A DNA stretch of 64,000 bases. Origin: Campylobacter sp. LR291e. Its GTDB lineage: Bacteria > Campylobacterota > Campylobacteria > Campylobacterales > Campylobacteraceae. Under the pieces are notes generated by a model that searched no databases, was not told the origin of the DNA, and saw nothing but the letters and a program-made list of their open reading frames with translations. Positions 9,305 to 19,414 of the stretch are shown here, piece after piece (position 1 is the first letter of the stretch; each line of letters begins with the position of its first letter). The stretch is taken from contig NZ_VJNV01000023.1 in assembly GCF_008633915.1 (NCBI RefSeq), forward strand, positions 1 to 64,000, written 5' to 3'. The position numbers and the translations under genes are program-made.

Positions 9305-9906
9305 TACTTTTCCTTAATCCTTTGTATATCAGCTTGCATTAAGCTTGTAGGCACCTTGCCAAGATAAAATTTAACCATCTTACTCTCATTATAATAATCG
9401 CTTAAATCCTGATAAACTCCATTTTTAAGCATAATTTTAAAGGGCAACTGTTCCATGTGTTTATAATCAATGTCTGATAAAATTTGGGCTATAATCTTAT
9501 CATTATCCTTAGAATTACTTAAAAAATAATAGGCCTTATAATCATCGGCAAATTTTTTCACCACTTCATCACTAACATCTTCAAAATGAGTTAGACCTAT
9601 TATTAACAAATCTTTATTATTGTTTCTCCAAAGCTTGGTAAGTTCGCTTGCTTCTTCTTTACATGGTGCACAAAAGGTACCAAATAAATCAATTAATACA
9701 ATCTTATCTTCTTCATTTTCAACCACAAAACCATTTTGCGTTCTAACTAAGGTCTTAGAACCACCATTTACGCTTTGAAGTGTGATTTTATCATTTAATT
9801 CATAGTGTTTAAACATAAAATCATTTTTAACTATCTCTTCACCACTACAAGCACAAAAATAACAAGCACAGCATAAAACAAGCAATAAGCTTGTAAGTTT
9901 TTTCAT
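9304..9906 (-). CDS. TlpA-like thioredoxin-family exported protein, probable lipoprotein
   Basis: A 200-residue protein with an N-terminal signal (MKKLTSLLLVLCCACYF) rich in cysteine; FCAC near 17-20 is a plausible but non-ideal lipobox. The mature part is a thioredoxin fold of TlpA/ResA type with the redox pair in LFGTFCAPCKEEA near 75-87. The FCAPC motif suggests a periplasmic disulfide reductase, perhaps for cytochrome c maturation; the partner is unknown. It lies between smpB and clpS in the same direction, 54 bases after smpB, behind AAAAGGA. Confidence 0.82.
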   Translation of the reverse strand: MKKLTSLLLVLCCACYFCACSGEEIVKNDFMFKHYELNDKITLQSVNGGSKTLVRTQNGFVVENEEDKIVLIDLFGTFCAPCKEEASELTKLWRNNNKDLLIIGLTHFEDVSDEVVKKFADDYKAYYFLSNSKDNDKIIAQILSDIDYKHMEQLPFKIMLKNGVYQDLSDYYNESKMVKFYLGKVPTSLMQADIQRIKEK

Positions 9907-9960
9907 ATTTATCCTTTTTTTAAAAATAAAAATTAAATTTTAACATTTTTGATTTAATAT

Positions 9961-10419
9961 TTAGATATTTTTATAATTTTTCATAGCCATTTTTGCGTCT
10001 AAATCAGCTTGTTTTTTCTTTAAACTTTCTCTTTTATCGTGTAAATTTTTACCCTTTGCAAGTGCTAAGGTCGCTTTAACCTTGTTTTTATCATTAAAAT
10101 ATAAATCTAAGATTATTAAAGTAAAGCCTTCCATGCTAACCTTGCCAAAAAGTTTATCGATTTGCTTTCTATGCATTAAAAGTTTACGGGCCCCTTTTTC
10201 TTGGTGCTTATAAAAGGCGTGAGTTGTATTTAAGCAAGAAATATGGGCATTTAGTAAAAATAATTCTGATTTTATAATCCTTACAAAAGAATCCTTTAAA
10301 TTCGCCCTACCTGCCCTTAAAGATACCACTTCGCTACCCTTTAAAACAATACCAGCTTCAAATTTTTCTATTATAAAATAATCAAAAAGCCCCTTTTTAT
10401 TTCTAGCAATAATTTTCAT
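9961..10419 (-). CDS. smpB: SsrA-binding protein SmpB
   Basis: Binds tmRNA and is required for rescue of stalled ribosomes by trans-translation. The 152-residue protein has the OB-fold signatures [20 protein letters not shown] near 20-39 and the end-domain [15 protein letters not shown] near 121-135, followed by a short basic tail. It overlaps ispE by four bases (ATGA). The tmRNA gene is not in this window. Confidence 0.95.
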   Translation of the reverse strand: MKIIARNKKGLFDYFIIEKFEAGIVLKGSEVVSLRAGRANLKDSFVRIIKSELFLLNAHISCLNTTHAFYKHQEKGARKLLMHRKQIDKLFGKVSMEGFTLIILDLYFNDKNKVKATLALAKGKNLHDKRESLKKKQADLDAKMAMKNYKNI

Positions 10420-11177
10420 TTTTTAGCCTTAAAAATAGTACTTCCACTACCACTCATAAAAAAATTTTCATCTAAGTACTTTTTCATTTTAGGATATAAA
10501 TCAACGCAGGGTTTAAATAAATCATTTAGCAAGGTATTTTTTTCTAATAAAAGTTCTTTTGAATTAATTTGTTCTAATTTTTTAGCTATTTTTAAATTTT
10601 CACTAAAATCAATATTTTTTTTATCAAATTCCTTATAAACAGCCTGTGTTTGGCATTTTATATTAGGCATTATAAGAGATAAATCTATCTTTTCATCATT
10701 AAATTCTTTTAAAATTTCCCCACAACCACTTACATTTGCACTATTAAAGCCAGATATAAAAAAAGCTATATCACTACCTAGTTTAATGCTTAAAGTTATT
10801 AAATCTTCTTTTGTGTATTTTAAATTTAATTCTTCATTCATCATTATTAAAAAGGCTGCACAATCACTACTTCCACCTCCTAAACCAGCACAATGAGGGA
10901 TATTTTTAATAAGCTTTAAGCTTTTATCTTTAAAAAATTCTTTTAAACTTTCTTTATGCCCTAAACTAGCTAATAAATCATAGGCCTTAAAGATAATATT
11001 ATCATCAAAATTAACATTGCTAATTAACTCAAAGCCTTCTTTATTTTTATCATTAATTAAAATTAATTCATCAAATAAATCATTGATTAAAACAAAGCGA
11101 GAGCTTAATAAATGGTACTTTCTACTATCAAGTCCTAAAATTTTTAAAAAGATATTAATCTTTGCTTTTGCTTTCAT
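10416..11177 (-). CDS. ispE: 4-diphosphocytidyl-2-C-methyl-D-erythritol kinase
   Basis: The GHMP-family kinase that phosphorylates CDP-ME in the MEP isoprenoid pathway. At 253 residues it is near the Campylobacter norm. Visible motifs are the N-terminal [12 protein letters not shown], the glycine-rich ATP loop [16 protein letters not shown] near 96-110, and the C-terminal [11 protein letters not shown]. Its start lies 23 bases inside csrA with no obvious ribosome site, so translation is probably coupled to csrA. Confidence 0.94.
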   Translation of the reverse strand: MKAKAKINIFLKILGLDSRKYHLLSSRFVLINDLFDELILINDKNKEGFELISNVNFDDNIIFKAYDLLASLGHKESLKEFFKDKSLKLIKNIPHCAGLGGGSSDCAAFLIMMNEELNLKYTKEDLITLSIKLGSDIAFFISGFNSANVSGCGEILKEFNDEKIDLSLIMPNIKCQTQAVYKEFDKKNIDFSENLKIAKKLEQINSKELLLEKNTLLNDLFKPCVDLYPKMKKYLDENFFMSGSGSTIFKAKK

Positions 11178-11409
11178 TTTTGTGAAATTTTTCCCTTAAT
11201 GCTTTTAATTGCTTGATATCGCTTTTATGAAGTACGGAGTGTAAATTTTCATCCTTAATTTGAGCTATTAATTCTTTTCTTAAAATAACTAAGGATTTTG
11301 GGGCCTTAATGCCTATTTTAGCATAGCCTTTGCCTGTTTGAACGATAGTTATTTCAATATCGCGTCCTATTTGTATGCTTTCATTTTCTTTTCTTGATAA
11401 AATCAACAT
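11155..11409 (-). CDS. csrA: Carbon storage regulator CsrA
   Basis: An RNA-binding post-transcriptional regulator; in Campylobacter it controls flagellin and motility expression together with FliW. The N-terminal [15 protein letters not shown] and the core [16 protein letters not shown] are diagnostic. At 84 residues it is longer than the 61-residue E. coli form, with an acidic/basic tail, as in other Campylobacter. GGAAAG precedes the ATG. A possible promoter lies in the 57-base gap upstream, so csrA may start its own transcript within the long operon. Confidence 0.95.
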   Translation of the reverse strand: MLILSRKENESIQIGRDIEITIVQTGKGYAKIGIKAPKSLVILRKELIAQIKDENLHSVLHKSDIKQLKALREKFHKNESKSKD

Positions 11410-11436
11410 AGCTTACTTTCCAAAATATTTTGGCAA

Positions 11437-11442
11437 AGTTTA
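11437..11442 (-). promoter_or_regulatory. Possible extended -10 for csrA
   Basis: TGCTAAACT on the minus strand, an extended -10 with one departure from consensus, lies about 28 bases before the csrA start. The gap to the upstream gene is one of only two in the pyrB-aat run wide enough to hold a promoter. Confidence 0.35.
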
Positions 11443-11466
11443 GCACAATTTCATTTAACAAAGCTT

Positions 11467-13260
11467 TTATTTTAAAAATTCATTCATATCCTGCAAGGCC
11501 TTAAAGATATTTTGTCTGTTTTTAATATTTGCGTGATTTGAATAATTTATATCCTTAAAAGATAGCACGCCAAGCTTGTTTATTAAAATGATTCTATCCT
11601 TTTCGATTATGGCATTTTCAAGGTAAGACCCAGCTATAAAATACTCTCTTTGCGTCAAATTAAATAAATTTTGCCCCAAGCTATAAGTTTTAGGGTTATT
11701 TTTAACGCCAAAAACTTCTTGCATTAAGGTAACTGGTATATCATAAGCAGTACTTAAAGTATCAATTTCTTGTCCTTGCTTTAAGGGGTGTTTTACAATG
11801 AGTGGAATTTTAATTTGAGTATCTGTAAAATTGCCATTGTGACCAAAAAAGCCCTTTTTATTGTCATCAAATTCCTCGCCATGGTCTGAACTAATTATAA
11901 TTATAGTATTTTTATCTAGGTTTTTTTCTTTTAAAAGTTCTAAAAGCTTATTTATATTTGTATCAGCGTAATAAACAGCGTTTTGATAAAGATTAAAAAA
12001 CTTAGTTTTTTCTTCATCATTTTTTAAATTTAGTTGATTAGGCTTTGGAATGTATGGATTAAACGGTGTTTTAAAATCTGGTGGAAAGGAAAAGCCATGT
12101 ATATTATCAAAAAATATAAAAGAAAAAAATCTTTCATTATCCTTTAAATTTGTCAAAAATTCCTTAAAATCACTTATACATTCTTCATCCCTTAAATACG
12201 CAGGATTAGGCTTTGAACCAAATCTTAGATTATTTTCTTGATTAAAGATATTTTTATAAAATTCAGGCTTATTAAGACTTGCTGAGGTAAAAACGCCTAG
12301 CTTATAATCATTCTTATAAGCACTTTGAAGTAGGGCTGGAATGGTACCAGCATTTAAACTAGCATGCCAGTAATTTGGACTTATCCCATAGAAAAGCCCA
12401 AAAATTCCACCTCTTGTAGAATTTGAACTTGAATAATGATTTTTAAAAACAAGGGCATTTTTTGAAAAAGCATAGCTTAGTGGCATATTTGTTTCATTTA
12501 ACATATCAAATCTAAGCGAGTCATTAATGATTAATAAGATATTTAAGGGCTTTTTCTTATTTTCATCAAAGATTAAGTCTTCTTTTGGATAATCAAAAAC
12601 GCTTGATTTTGAAAGAGAAATTTTATTATTATGCAGTTCATCCTTGCTAATTAAGCCAAGTCTAAGCATCATATTATTTGCAGTCAAGGGCTTAAAAAGT
12701 GGTAAGCGATTTATAAAATCAGTTGTATTTATTAAATTTTTTGCATTTGAATAAGCATGATTTAAATTTGCAAAAATAAGGCAAAAAAGGGCAGTTAAAA
12801 CGAAGTATCTAACCTTAAATTTATTAAGCATTTTAGCTAGGTAAATAATAAAAAAGGCATATAAAATAAGACAAGCAATTTCAATAAAAGAGCGAATTTT
12901 AAGTGAAGTACTTAACTCAATCACGTCCCCACCATTAAAAAATAAATCAAGCATGGCTAAATTTAAATGAAAGCGGTACAAAGAAAATAAATGGCTATCT
13001 ATGGCTAAAATCACAAAGGCAAGGCTTAAAATTAAAATTTGAAAAAAGATACTTAGTTTATTTTTTATAAAAAGAAAGGGCAAAATTAAAAGAGAAATTA
13101 TAAAAAAATATATGAAAAAATGCCCCAAAGAAGCTATATAAAAAAAGATTAAAGTCAGGTTAGTACTTTCACTTTTTAAAGGTGCAAAAAAGCTAGAATA
13201 ATACAAGGCAAGTGGCAAAGAAAGTACGCTAAGCCATAAGATATATTTAAATTTTAACAT
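11467..13260 (-). CDS. YejM/PbgA-like inner-membrane protein (membrane domain plus sulfatase-fold domain)
   Basis: A 597-residue protein with about five N-terminal membrane helices (1-190) followed by an alkaline-phosphatase/sulfatase-fold domain. Signatures are LNILLIINDSLRFDML near 240, NSTRGGIFGLFYGISPNYW near 285 and SDHGEEFDDNKKGFFGHNGNF near 455. The NSTRGGIFGLFYG block resembles YejM/PbgA (DUF3413 plus sulfatase) rather than phosphoethanolamine transferases. In enterics YejM controls LPS synthesis by binding LapB; here the role is inferred only, and an envelope-modifying hydrolase or transferase cannot be excluded. It sits between truB (3-base gap) and csrA, which I recall as adjacent in C. 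jejuni, so it looks like an insertion into the operon. Confidence 0.75.
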   Translation of the reverse strand: MLKFKYILWLSVLSLPLALYYSSFFAPLKSESTNLTLIFFYIASLGHFFIYFFIISLLILPFLFIKNKLSIFFQILILSLAFVILAIDSHLFSLYRFHLNLAMLDLFFNGGDVIELSTSLKIRSFIEIACLILYAFFIIYLAKMLNKFKVRYFVLTALFCLIFANLNHAYSNAKNLINTTDFINRLPLFKPLTANNMMLRLGLISKDELHNNKISLSKSSVFDYPKEDLIFDENKKKPLNILLIINDSLRFDMLNETNMPLSYAFSKNALVFKNHYSSSNSTRGGIFGLFYGISPNYWHASLNAGTIPALLQSAYKNDYKLGVFTSASLNKPEFYKNIFNQENNLRFGSKPNPAYLRDEECISDFKEFLTNLKDNERFFSFIFFDNIHGFSFPPDFKTPFNPYIPKPNQLNLKNDEEKTKFFNLYQNAVYYADTNINKLLELLKEKNLDKNTIIIISSDHGEEFDDNKKGFFGHNGNFTDTQIKIPLIVKHPLKQGQEIDTLSTAYDIPVTLMQEVFGVKNNPKTYSLGQNLFNLTQREYFIAGSYLENAIIEKDRIILINKLGVLSFKDINYSNHANIKNRQNIFKALQDMNEFLK

Positions 13261-13263
13261 TTT

Positions 13264-14082
13264 TTATTCCTTTGGTATATTGTTTAAAAGGTAAGAAACC
13301 TTTTCGTCTTTAAGTTCTATAATGCTGAAATTTTCTTTATTTTCTATATAATAAATTCCATTTTCTTGCACTTTTAACTCATCTTTATTTAATTTTGCTC
13401 CAAATTTTAATTTATCTAAGTTATCAATAAAATTTGGTCTTAAATTTAAGGTCTTTAAGGCATTTAAGCTTTTTTCATTTTCATAGATAAAATTGCCTTC
13501 TGCTATTCTTTCAAGTGAACTTAAACTTGCATTAATGCCTAATTTTTTAGCAAATAACTCACACCAAGAACGAACATACCCTCCCTCGCTTAAAATTATT
13601 TTGATATTTAAAAAGGGGTGATTATAACTTACTATATCGCATGAAAAAACCTGCATTTTACAAGTTTTTAATTCTATCTTTAAATCCCTTTTTGCAAGTT
13701 CATAAGCCCTTATGCCATTAATCTTTTTAGCACTAAATTTTGGAGGGATAAAGTTAAGTTCTCCAAGTAAGGAATTTTTAATATCTTCTAAAAAATGTAA
13801 ATCAAAGGGCTTTAAAAGATTTAATTTTTCTATATTGTGCGTATCAAGGCTTTTTGATTTAAGCCCTAGCCATATTGTAGCCTTATATATTTTTTTATTT
13901 TTATCTAAAAAGCGAAAAAGTTTGCTAAATTTGCCAAAGGCTATTATTAAAACGCCTTTTGCAAAGGGGTCAAGAGTGCCAGAATACCCAGCCTTTTTTA
14001 CCTTGTACTTTTTTTTAAGTTGCGTTAAAAAGGCGTTTGAGCTTAAATTTATAGGTTTTTTTGCAACGAAGAGTTTATTCAT
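13264..14082 (-). CDS. truB: tRNA pseudouridine(55) synthase TruB
   Basis: Isomerises U55 in the T-loop of tRNAs. The 272-residue sequence has the N-terminal KPINLSSN and [19 protein letters not shown] (catalytic Asp in GTLDP near 38), then [20 protein letters not shown] near 112-131 and [16 protein letters not shown] near 167-182. It overlaps the helicase gene by eight bases. Complete and typical for the genus. Confidence 0.94.
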   Translation of the reverse strand: MNKLFVAKKPINLSSNAFLTQLKKKYKVKKAGYSGTLDPFAKGVLIIAFGKFSKLFRFLDKNKKIYKATIWLGLKSKSLDTHNIEKLNLLKPFDLHFLEDIKNSLLGELNFIPPKFSAKKINGIRAYELAKRDLKIELKTCKMQVFSCDIVSYNHPFLNIKIILSEGGYVRSWCELFAKKLGINASLSSLERIAEGNFIYENEKSLNALKTLNLRPNFIDNLDKLKFGAKLNKDELKVQENGIYYIENKENFSIIELKDEKVSYLLNNIPKE

Positions 14083-16204
14083 TGATTTTAGCTAAAAAAG
14101 TAGATAAAAGAATTCTAGTCTTACCGCTAAAATTTACGCTTACAAAAATTTCATTTTTTTTATGTTCGGTTACTGAAATAACTTTTCCAACGCCAAAAAT
14201 TTTATGTCTAACTAAATCATTCTTTTTAAAATCATCGCTTTTATCTTGTTTATCTTTAAATTCTATATCTTCTTGCTTTTGAGCTTCTTCTTTTATAATC
14301 TTACTTTCTTTTAAGAAACGACTTTTTTTAAGGTCAAATTCTATACGCCCATTGCGTATTCTCTTTTTTGAGTAGTGAAAATTAAGCTGTTTTCTTGCCC
14401 TAGTAATGGCTACATATGCTAGTCTTCTTTCTTCTTCCATGTCACTAGACAAAGTACTAATTGGAAAAATTCCTTCTTCAAGCCCAACTATAAAAACATA
14501 ATCAAATTCTAAACCCTTACTAGCGTGAATACTCATTAAATAAACATTATCTTCTTTTTCTTCCATGTTATCTTGGTCGCTTAGTAAGGAGATATTATTT
14601 AATATTTCAATTAAATTAAGTCCTTCTTTGGATTGTTCTTTTAAATCAGAATAAAAAGAATCTATATTTTCAAGCCTATCCTCATCGTTTAAATGTTCTT
14701 TATAATATGCCCTAAGTCCTATTTTTTCTTCAAAATTTTCAAATATTTCTAAGCAATTTTTGCAACCCCTTAAAAATTTTATACCCTCTATGAAATTTTT
14801 TATTTGATTGTCTGTTTTAACGCTAAAATAGCCAGTATTTGAGAGATTAACAAGGCTTTTAAATAAGGGTTGATTATGTTCAAAGGCCTTTAATTCAAGC
14901 ATATTTAAGGAAGTTTGTCCAAAGCCTCTTAAAGGGCGATTAATGATTCTTTTAAAAGAATAATCATCATCTAAATTTACAATCAATCTTAAATAAGCGA
15001 TGATATCCTTAATCTCTTGCCTTTCATAGAATTTTATACCACTTAATAATTTATAAGGAATTTGCTTTTCTAAAAGGCTTTTTTCTATATTCCTTGAAAG
15101 TGCGTTTATGCGAAATAAAACAGCTATTTCACCAGCCTTTACGCCTTTGTTTAAAAGATTTTTAATATTTGAGCTTAATTGTTCACCTTCTATCCTTTCA
15201 TCAGCACTTTCATATACTCTAATCTCTTCTCCTACTTCTTGAGTACATATTAAATTTTTACCTAATCTTTTTTGATTATTTCTTATAAGTTCATTTGCAG
15301 CATCTAAGATAACGCCAACTGAACGATAATTTTGTTCTAGGGTTATTCTTTTTACATTTTCAAATTCTTTTTCAAAATTTAAGATATTTTCTATCTTAGC
15401 ACCTCTCCAAGAATAAATACTTTGGTCATCATCTCCCACAACGCAAAGATTATCATGGCTAAGGCATAAATTATTTAAAATTTTATGTTGTAAAAAATTT
15501 GTATCTTGGTACTCATCAACCGTTATATATTGATAAAAAGAACTTTGAAATTGTCTAAATCTATCATCTTGTTCTAAAATTTCATTAGTAAGTAAAAGCA
15601 AGTCATCAAAGTCAACAAAATTATATTTTAATAAATATTTTGTGTATTTTTCATAATATGTAATTAAATTTTTAAAATTCTTTTCTGTAAAATCATAATC
15701 TTCACAGAAAAAATTCTCGTATTTTTCAATATTATTTTTGAATTCCAAAGCACTTATAGCTTGATTTTTAAGCCGTGAAATAGCATTTATAAATTTATTT
15801 ACTATCTTTTTATCAAATTCATCTTCTATAATTTCTCTTTTTAAAATGCCCTTTACATCATCGCTATCTTGTACAGAAAAATCACTTAATCTATTTAGCC
15901 TATGTATGTGAGCCCTTAAAAACAAAAGGCCAAATTTATGAAAGGTACAAAGCAAGGGGTTTATATCACTTCTTTCTATCATATTTAAAGCCCTTTGTCT
16001 CATAACACTAGCTGCTTTATTTGTAAAGGTTAGGGTTAGGGTATTTTGTGGGGCAATGCCTACTTCTTTTATCAAATAAGCCAGTCTTGTAGTTATAGTT
16101 TTAGTTTTACCACTACCAGCCCCTGCTAAGATTAATAAAGGGCCATCAATATGACTTGCTGCTTGTTTTTGGCTTTCATTTAAGCTATCAAAAAGTGTTG
16201 TCAT
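14075..16204 (-). CDS. uvrD: UvrD/Rep/PcrA-type superfamily I DNA helicase
   Basis: A 709-residue 3'-5' DNA helicase for repair and replication restart. Motifs in order: [20 protein letters not shown] near 26-45 (Walker A), [24 protein letters not shown] near 230 (Walker B), [20 protein letters not shown] and [20 protein letters not shown] near 555 (motif V), then [10 protein letters not shown]. The C-terminal tail ends in a short KOW-like segment ([18 protein letters not shown]) as in PcrA/UvrD. Whether it is the UvrD or Rep orthologue cannot be settled by eye. Overlaps its upstream neighbour by four bases. Confidence 0.9.
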   Translation of the reverse strand: MTTLFDSLNESQKQAASHIDGPLLILAGAGSGKTKTITTRLAYLIKEVGIAPQNTLTLTFTNKAASVMRQRALNMIERSDINPLLCTFHKFGLLFLRAHIHRLNRLSDFSVQDSDDVKGILKREIIEDEFDKKIVNKFINAISRLKNQAISALEFKNNIEKYENFFCEDYDFTEKNFKNLITYYEKYTKYLLKYNFVDFDDLLLLTNEILEQDDRFRQFQSSFYQYITVDEYQDTNFLQHKILNNLCLSHDNLCVVGDDDQSIYSWRGAKIENILNFEKEFENVKRITLEQNYRSVGVILDAANELIRNNQKRLGKNLICTQEVGEEIRVYESADERIEGEQLSSNIKNLLNKGVKAGEIAVLFRINALSRNIEKSLLEKQIPYKLLSGIKFYERQEIKDIIAYLRLIVNLDDDYSFKRIINRPLRGFGQTSLNMLELKAFEHNQPLFKSLVNLSNTGYFSVKTDNQIKNFIEGIKFLRGCKNCLEIFENFEEKIGLRAYYKEHLNDEDRLENIDSFYSDLKEQSKEGLNLIEILNNISLLSDQDNMEEKEDNVYLMSIHASKGLEFDYVFIVGLEEGIFPISTLSSDMEEERRLAYVAITRARKQLNFHYSKKRIRNGRIEFDLKKSRFLKESKIIKEEAQKQEDIEFKDKQDKSDDFKKNDLVRHKIFGVGKVISVTEHKKNEIFVSVNFSGKTRILLSTFLAKINE

Positions 16205-16641
16205 TTTTTCAAATTCTTATTGTTTGGATTATTTAAAAAAAGTTTTTTTGAATTTTGTGTTAAATGCTTTTTATCACACTCGCCCTTATAAAGGCTAAAA
16301 TTTACAAAAATAACACTATTTTCAACTTGAATTTGATTAATAGCTGCTAAATTTAAATTAACTAGGGTTTCATAATCATCAGGTCCAAAACCTGCCTCAA
16401 AAAAGAGTTTATCTTTTTCAAGAGAGATTGACTCAAAGGTATAACCTGCAAGGGCAAACACGCTAAGGGCGTGATTTTGTATACCAAATTCTTCAGGTAA
16501 AGGTGGGTTAAAATTTACAAATTTGGTATGTACAACTATGTTAAATTCAATACCTCCATTAGTTAGCATTTTAATAACATCATAACAATGACTTGTCATT
16601 AAAGCCACAAATTTATTATCGGCTAAAAATTTATCTAGCAT
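16201..16641 (-). CDS. Conserved hypothetical protein (Campylobacter pepF-uvrD intergenic family)
   Basis: A 146-residue soluble protein without signal or membrane segment; I do not recognise a domain. The N-terminal two thirds is well composed (LADNKFVALMTSHCYDVIKM, FEAGFGPDDYETLVNLNL) and the C-terminus is a lysine/asparagine-rich tail. From memory a similar protein occupies the same place between pepF and uvrD in C. jejuni, so it is a genuine conserved gene. It follows pepF by three bases and overlaps uvrD by four. Confidence 0.75.
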   Translation of the reverse strand: MLDKFLADNKFVALMTSHCYDVIKMLTNGGIEFNIVVHTKFVNFNPPLPEEFGIQNHALSVFALAGYTFESISLEKDKLFFEAGFGPDDYETLVNLNLAAINQIQVENSVIFVNFSLYKGECDKKHLTQNSKKLFLNNPNNKNLKK

Positions 16642-16644
16642 GTT

Positions 16645-18384
16645 TTATCCTTGTTTTAAAACTAAAAATTCATTAAGTATTTTTTTTACTTCCTCAATGC
16701 CTATTTGCCAAAATTCATCATCATCTATATCAAAACCAAAGCTTGAAATAAGTTCTTTTGGACTTTTAGAACCTCCACTTTCAAGTAAATTTATATATAA
16801 ATTGCTAAAATTGTCACATTTTCCACTCTTATAAAGCCCATAAAGTGCTAGTACTAAAAGTTGGGCATAAGCATAAGCATAGCAGTAAAAAGGAGAGTGT
16901 ATGAAATGAGGTATATAAGCAAACCAAAGTGCGTAATCATCGCTTAAATGAACGCTTTCTTTAAACATTTTTTGCGATTCTTCCATCCAAATTTTACTTA
17001 ATTCTTCTATACTTAGATTATTCTCACTTGCATGAATTCTTCTTTCAAAGGTGGTAAAATTTATCTGTCTATACAAGGTAGCAAAGATATCTTCAAGCTT
17101 AGTAGCATAAAGGGCGATTAACTCATTTTTTTTAAGCCTTGTTTTTACATAATCAAAAACAAGCATTTCAGCAAAAACAGAGGCAGTTTCAGCTGTAGTT
17201 AAAGGGGTATTTTGATTTAAAAAACTAACCTTATAGCTAAGTTTTTGGTGTATGCTATGACCTAATTCATGTGCTAGGGTAAATAAATCTCTTCTTGTAT
17301 TTGTGTAATTTAATAGTATAAAAGGGTGGGTATCAGGCACACTAGAATGAGAAAAAGCACCCCCTTGCTTATTTAAAGCAGGATATACATCTATCCAGCC
17401 TTCATCAAAGGCACTTTTGGCTATTTCTTTAAATTTAGGCGAAAAGGCATCAAAGGCTTTTAAAACTATATCCTTGCTCTTTTCAAAATCAAACTCACTT
17501 TCTTTTCCAATAGGGGCATATCTATCATAATCCTTAAGCTTTGCAAGTCCTAAAATTTGTTTTTTTCTTTTATAAAAGGTATCTACTATGTCAAAATTTT
17601 TTTCTACTATGTTTATTAAAGAATCAACGCTTTTTTGTGAAATTTGATTGCTTAAATGCCTCGGGGTTTCAGCACTTTCATAGCCCCTTAAATGGCATTT
17701 TGTACGAAGCTCTGTTTTAATGGTATTTAAAATAAAGCTTAGCAAATGGGCATTTTTTCTTAAAACCTTACTAAAGGCCTTTGCAGCTTTTTTTCTATCA
17801 CTTCTTTTAGCACTATAAAGCTTACTTAAAATTTCTTCTTCGCTTAATTTTTTACCATTAAAATTTATCCTAAGTCTTGCCATGCTTTCATCAAAAAGGC
17901 GAGAAAAGGCATTTGCCCCACTATTTGAAAGATGAAGCATAATCCTTTCTTCTTTTTTGCTAAGCATGTATTTTTTTTGTTTTATCAAAGTTTCTAAATA
18001 ATAGCCATAATTTGTTCCACAATGACTATAATTATTAATAAAGCTTATAATTTCCTTGCTTTTTTTATCACTTAAAGCACAAAATTCAAGCTCAAAAAAT
18101 AATAAATTTTCTTCAATCTTCTTACTTTCTTCTTCAAATTTAGCTAAAAACACACCCTTACTAGTATCCTTTGCAAATACTAAATAAGCATAGGTCATAA
18201 TTTTATTTAAAGCAAGATTTAATTTTTCAAATTCTAATAAAACGTTTAAAAATTCATCATTACTAAGATTTTTTAACTTACCTTCATTTTCTTTAAAGGC
18301 TAGTGATTTTGAAATAGTATCTTGTGTATAATCAAGCAAGTCGTTTTCATCCTTAAATAAAACGCTTAAATCCCATTCTAACAT
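16645..18384 (-). CDS. pepF: Oligoendopeptidase F (M3 metallopeptidase)
   Basis: A cytoplasmic zinc peptidase acting on oligopeptides. The 579-residue protein has the HExxH site in TLAHELGHSIHQKLSY near 370-385, the downstream TTAETASVFAEMLVFDYV supplying the third zinc ligand, and the M3 C-terminal FIHSPFYCYAYAYAQLL. The long helical N-terminal half fits the family. Three bases separate it from pyrB upstream, so it is co-transcribed. Confidence 0.93.
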   Translation of the reverse strand: MLEWDLSVLFKDENDLLDYTQDTISKSLAFKENEGKLKNLSNDEFLNVLLEFEKLNLALNKIMTYAYLVFAKDTSKGVFLAKFEEESKKIEENLLFFELEFCALSDKKSKEIISFINNYSHCGTNYGYYLETLIKQKKYMLSKKEERIMLHLSNSGANAFSRLFDESMARLRINFNGKKLSEEEILSKLYSAKRSDRKKAAKAFSKVLRKNAHLLSFILNTIKTELRTKCHLRGYESAETPRHLSNQISQKSVDSLINIVEKNFDIVDTFYKRKKQILGLAKLKDYDRYAPIGKESEFDFEKSKDIVLKAFDAFSPKFKEIAKSAFDEGWIDVYPALNKQGGAFSHSSVPDTHPFILLNYTNTRRDLFTLAHELGHSIHQKLSYKVSFLNQNTPLTTAETASVFAEMLVFDYVKTRLKKNELIALYATKLEDIFATLYRQINFTTFERRIHASENNLSIEELSKIWMEESQKMFKESVHLSDDYALWFAYIPHFIHSPFYCYAYAYAQLLVLALYGLYKSGKCDNFSNLYINLLESGGSKSPKELISSFGFDIDDDEFWQIGIEEVKKILNEFLVLKQG

Positions 18385-18387
18385 TTT

Positions 18388-19269
18388 TCACCTTTCTAAA
18401 ATAAGTTTTTTCAATACAGCCATTCTAATGGCAACGCCGTTTTTAACCTGCTTTAAAACAAAGCTTCTATTATCATTTAAAACTTCATCGCTTATATCAA
18501 TATTCCTATTTACAGGACCTGGGTGAAGTATGATTACTTTGTGTTTGTCTAAAAGTCTTAAATTTAGACAAAAATCATTTGCATAATCTTTTAAGGAGGC
18601 ATAAATGCTTTTATTATGTCTTTCAGTTTGAGTTCTTAAGTTCATAATAATATCTGCACTTTTAATTAATTTTTCATCAAGCTTATAAGCCTTATTTAAA
18701 GGCGATTTTGGCATAAAATGAGGAGGGGCAACAAGGGTTATATTTAAACCAAAACGAGTTAGAAGTTCTATATTTGAAGAAGCCACCCTTGAATTTTTTA
18801 TATCTCCTATTATTAAAATGTGTTTATTCTTAACCTTGCCTTTAAAATGCGTAAAAATGGTAAATAAATCAAGCAAGGCCTGGGTAGGATGTGCATGTTT
18901 TCCATCGCCTCCATTTAAAATAGGACAATGAATATGCTTTGCCAGGATATGAGGAACGCCTGAATTACTATGTCTTATCACAATAGCATCAGGGCTCATT
19001 GCATCCAAATTTGCAGCCGTATCAAAAAGCGTTTCTCCCTTACTTGAACTACTTCTTGAAACATCAAGTCTTAAAACACTAGCACCAAGGCGGCGAGCCG
19101 CACTTTCAAATGAAGAAAGAGTCCTAGTTGAGTTTTCAAAAAATATAGTTGTCACACTTTTTTTACTAAGTAAAGTTCTAGCCTTTTCATCTAAAAATTC
19201 CTTAGCATCTTCGAAAAGTTCTAAAATTTCATCTACTTCAAGGTCTTTTGTAGTTATAAGATGCCTCAT
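18388..19269 (-). CDS. pyrB: Aspartate carbamoyltransferase catalytic subunit
   Basis: Condenses carbamoyl phosphate with aspartate in pyrimidine synthesis. The 293 residues contain the carbamoyl-phosphate loop [15 protein letters not shown] near 43-57, [18 protein letters not shown] near 118-135 and [14 protein letters not shown] near 246-259. No pyrI lies beside it. It is the first gene of the 13-gene minus-strand run ending at aat and has a good promoter upstream. Confidence 0.96.
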   Translation of the reverse strand: MRHLITTKDLEVDEILELFEDAKEFLDEKARTLLSKKSVTTIFFENSTRTLSSFESAARRLGASVLRLDVSRSSSSKGETLFDTAANLDAMSPDAIVIRHSNSGVPHILAKHIHCPILNGGDGKHAHPTQALLDLFTIFTHFKGKVKNKHILIIGDIKNSRVASSNIELLTRFGLNITLVAPPHFMPKSPLNKAYKLDEKLIKSADIIMNLRTQTERHNKSIYASLKDYANDFCLNLRLLDKHKVIILHPGPVNRNIDISDEVLNDNRSFVLKQVKNGVAIRMAVLKKLILER

Positions 19270-19296
19270 TTTTGTCCTTATATTCTTTGAGTTTTT

Positions 19297-19302
19297 ATTT
19301 TA
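19297..19302 (-). promoter_or_regulatory. Predicted extended -10 for the pyrB operon
   Basis: TGATAAAAT on the minus strand is a good extended -10 about 30 bases before the pyrB ATG, with an AAGGAC ribosome site at 19274-19279. It is the best candidate promoter for the whole pyrB-to-aat run. Confidence 0.6.
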
Positions 19303-19367
19303 TCAAATTAAGGTTAAAAATTGCTATGAAGTTAAAAATTAAGTCTTAAATCATTACATTTTTTTGC

Positions 19368-19373
19368 TAGAAT
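19368..19373 (+). promoter_or_regulatory. Predicted extended -10 for metK
   Basis: TGCTAGAAT after a T-rich stretch is a near-consensus extended -10. The predicted start near 19380 gives a leader of about 35 bases. It argues against the upstream in-frame start at 19364, which would lie before the transcript begins. Confidence 0.65.
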
Positions 19374-19414
19374 ATGCCGTCTTTTTTAGACTAATTCAAT
19401 CCGAAAGGAAAAAA

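Noticed and set aside
13712-14282. Two overlapping plus-strand open frames over truB and the uvrD 3' end
   Set aside because: Both are shadows of confidently identified genes and show no ribosome site or family motif.
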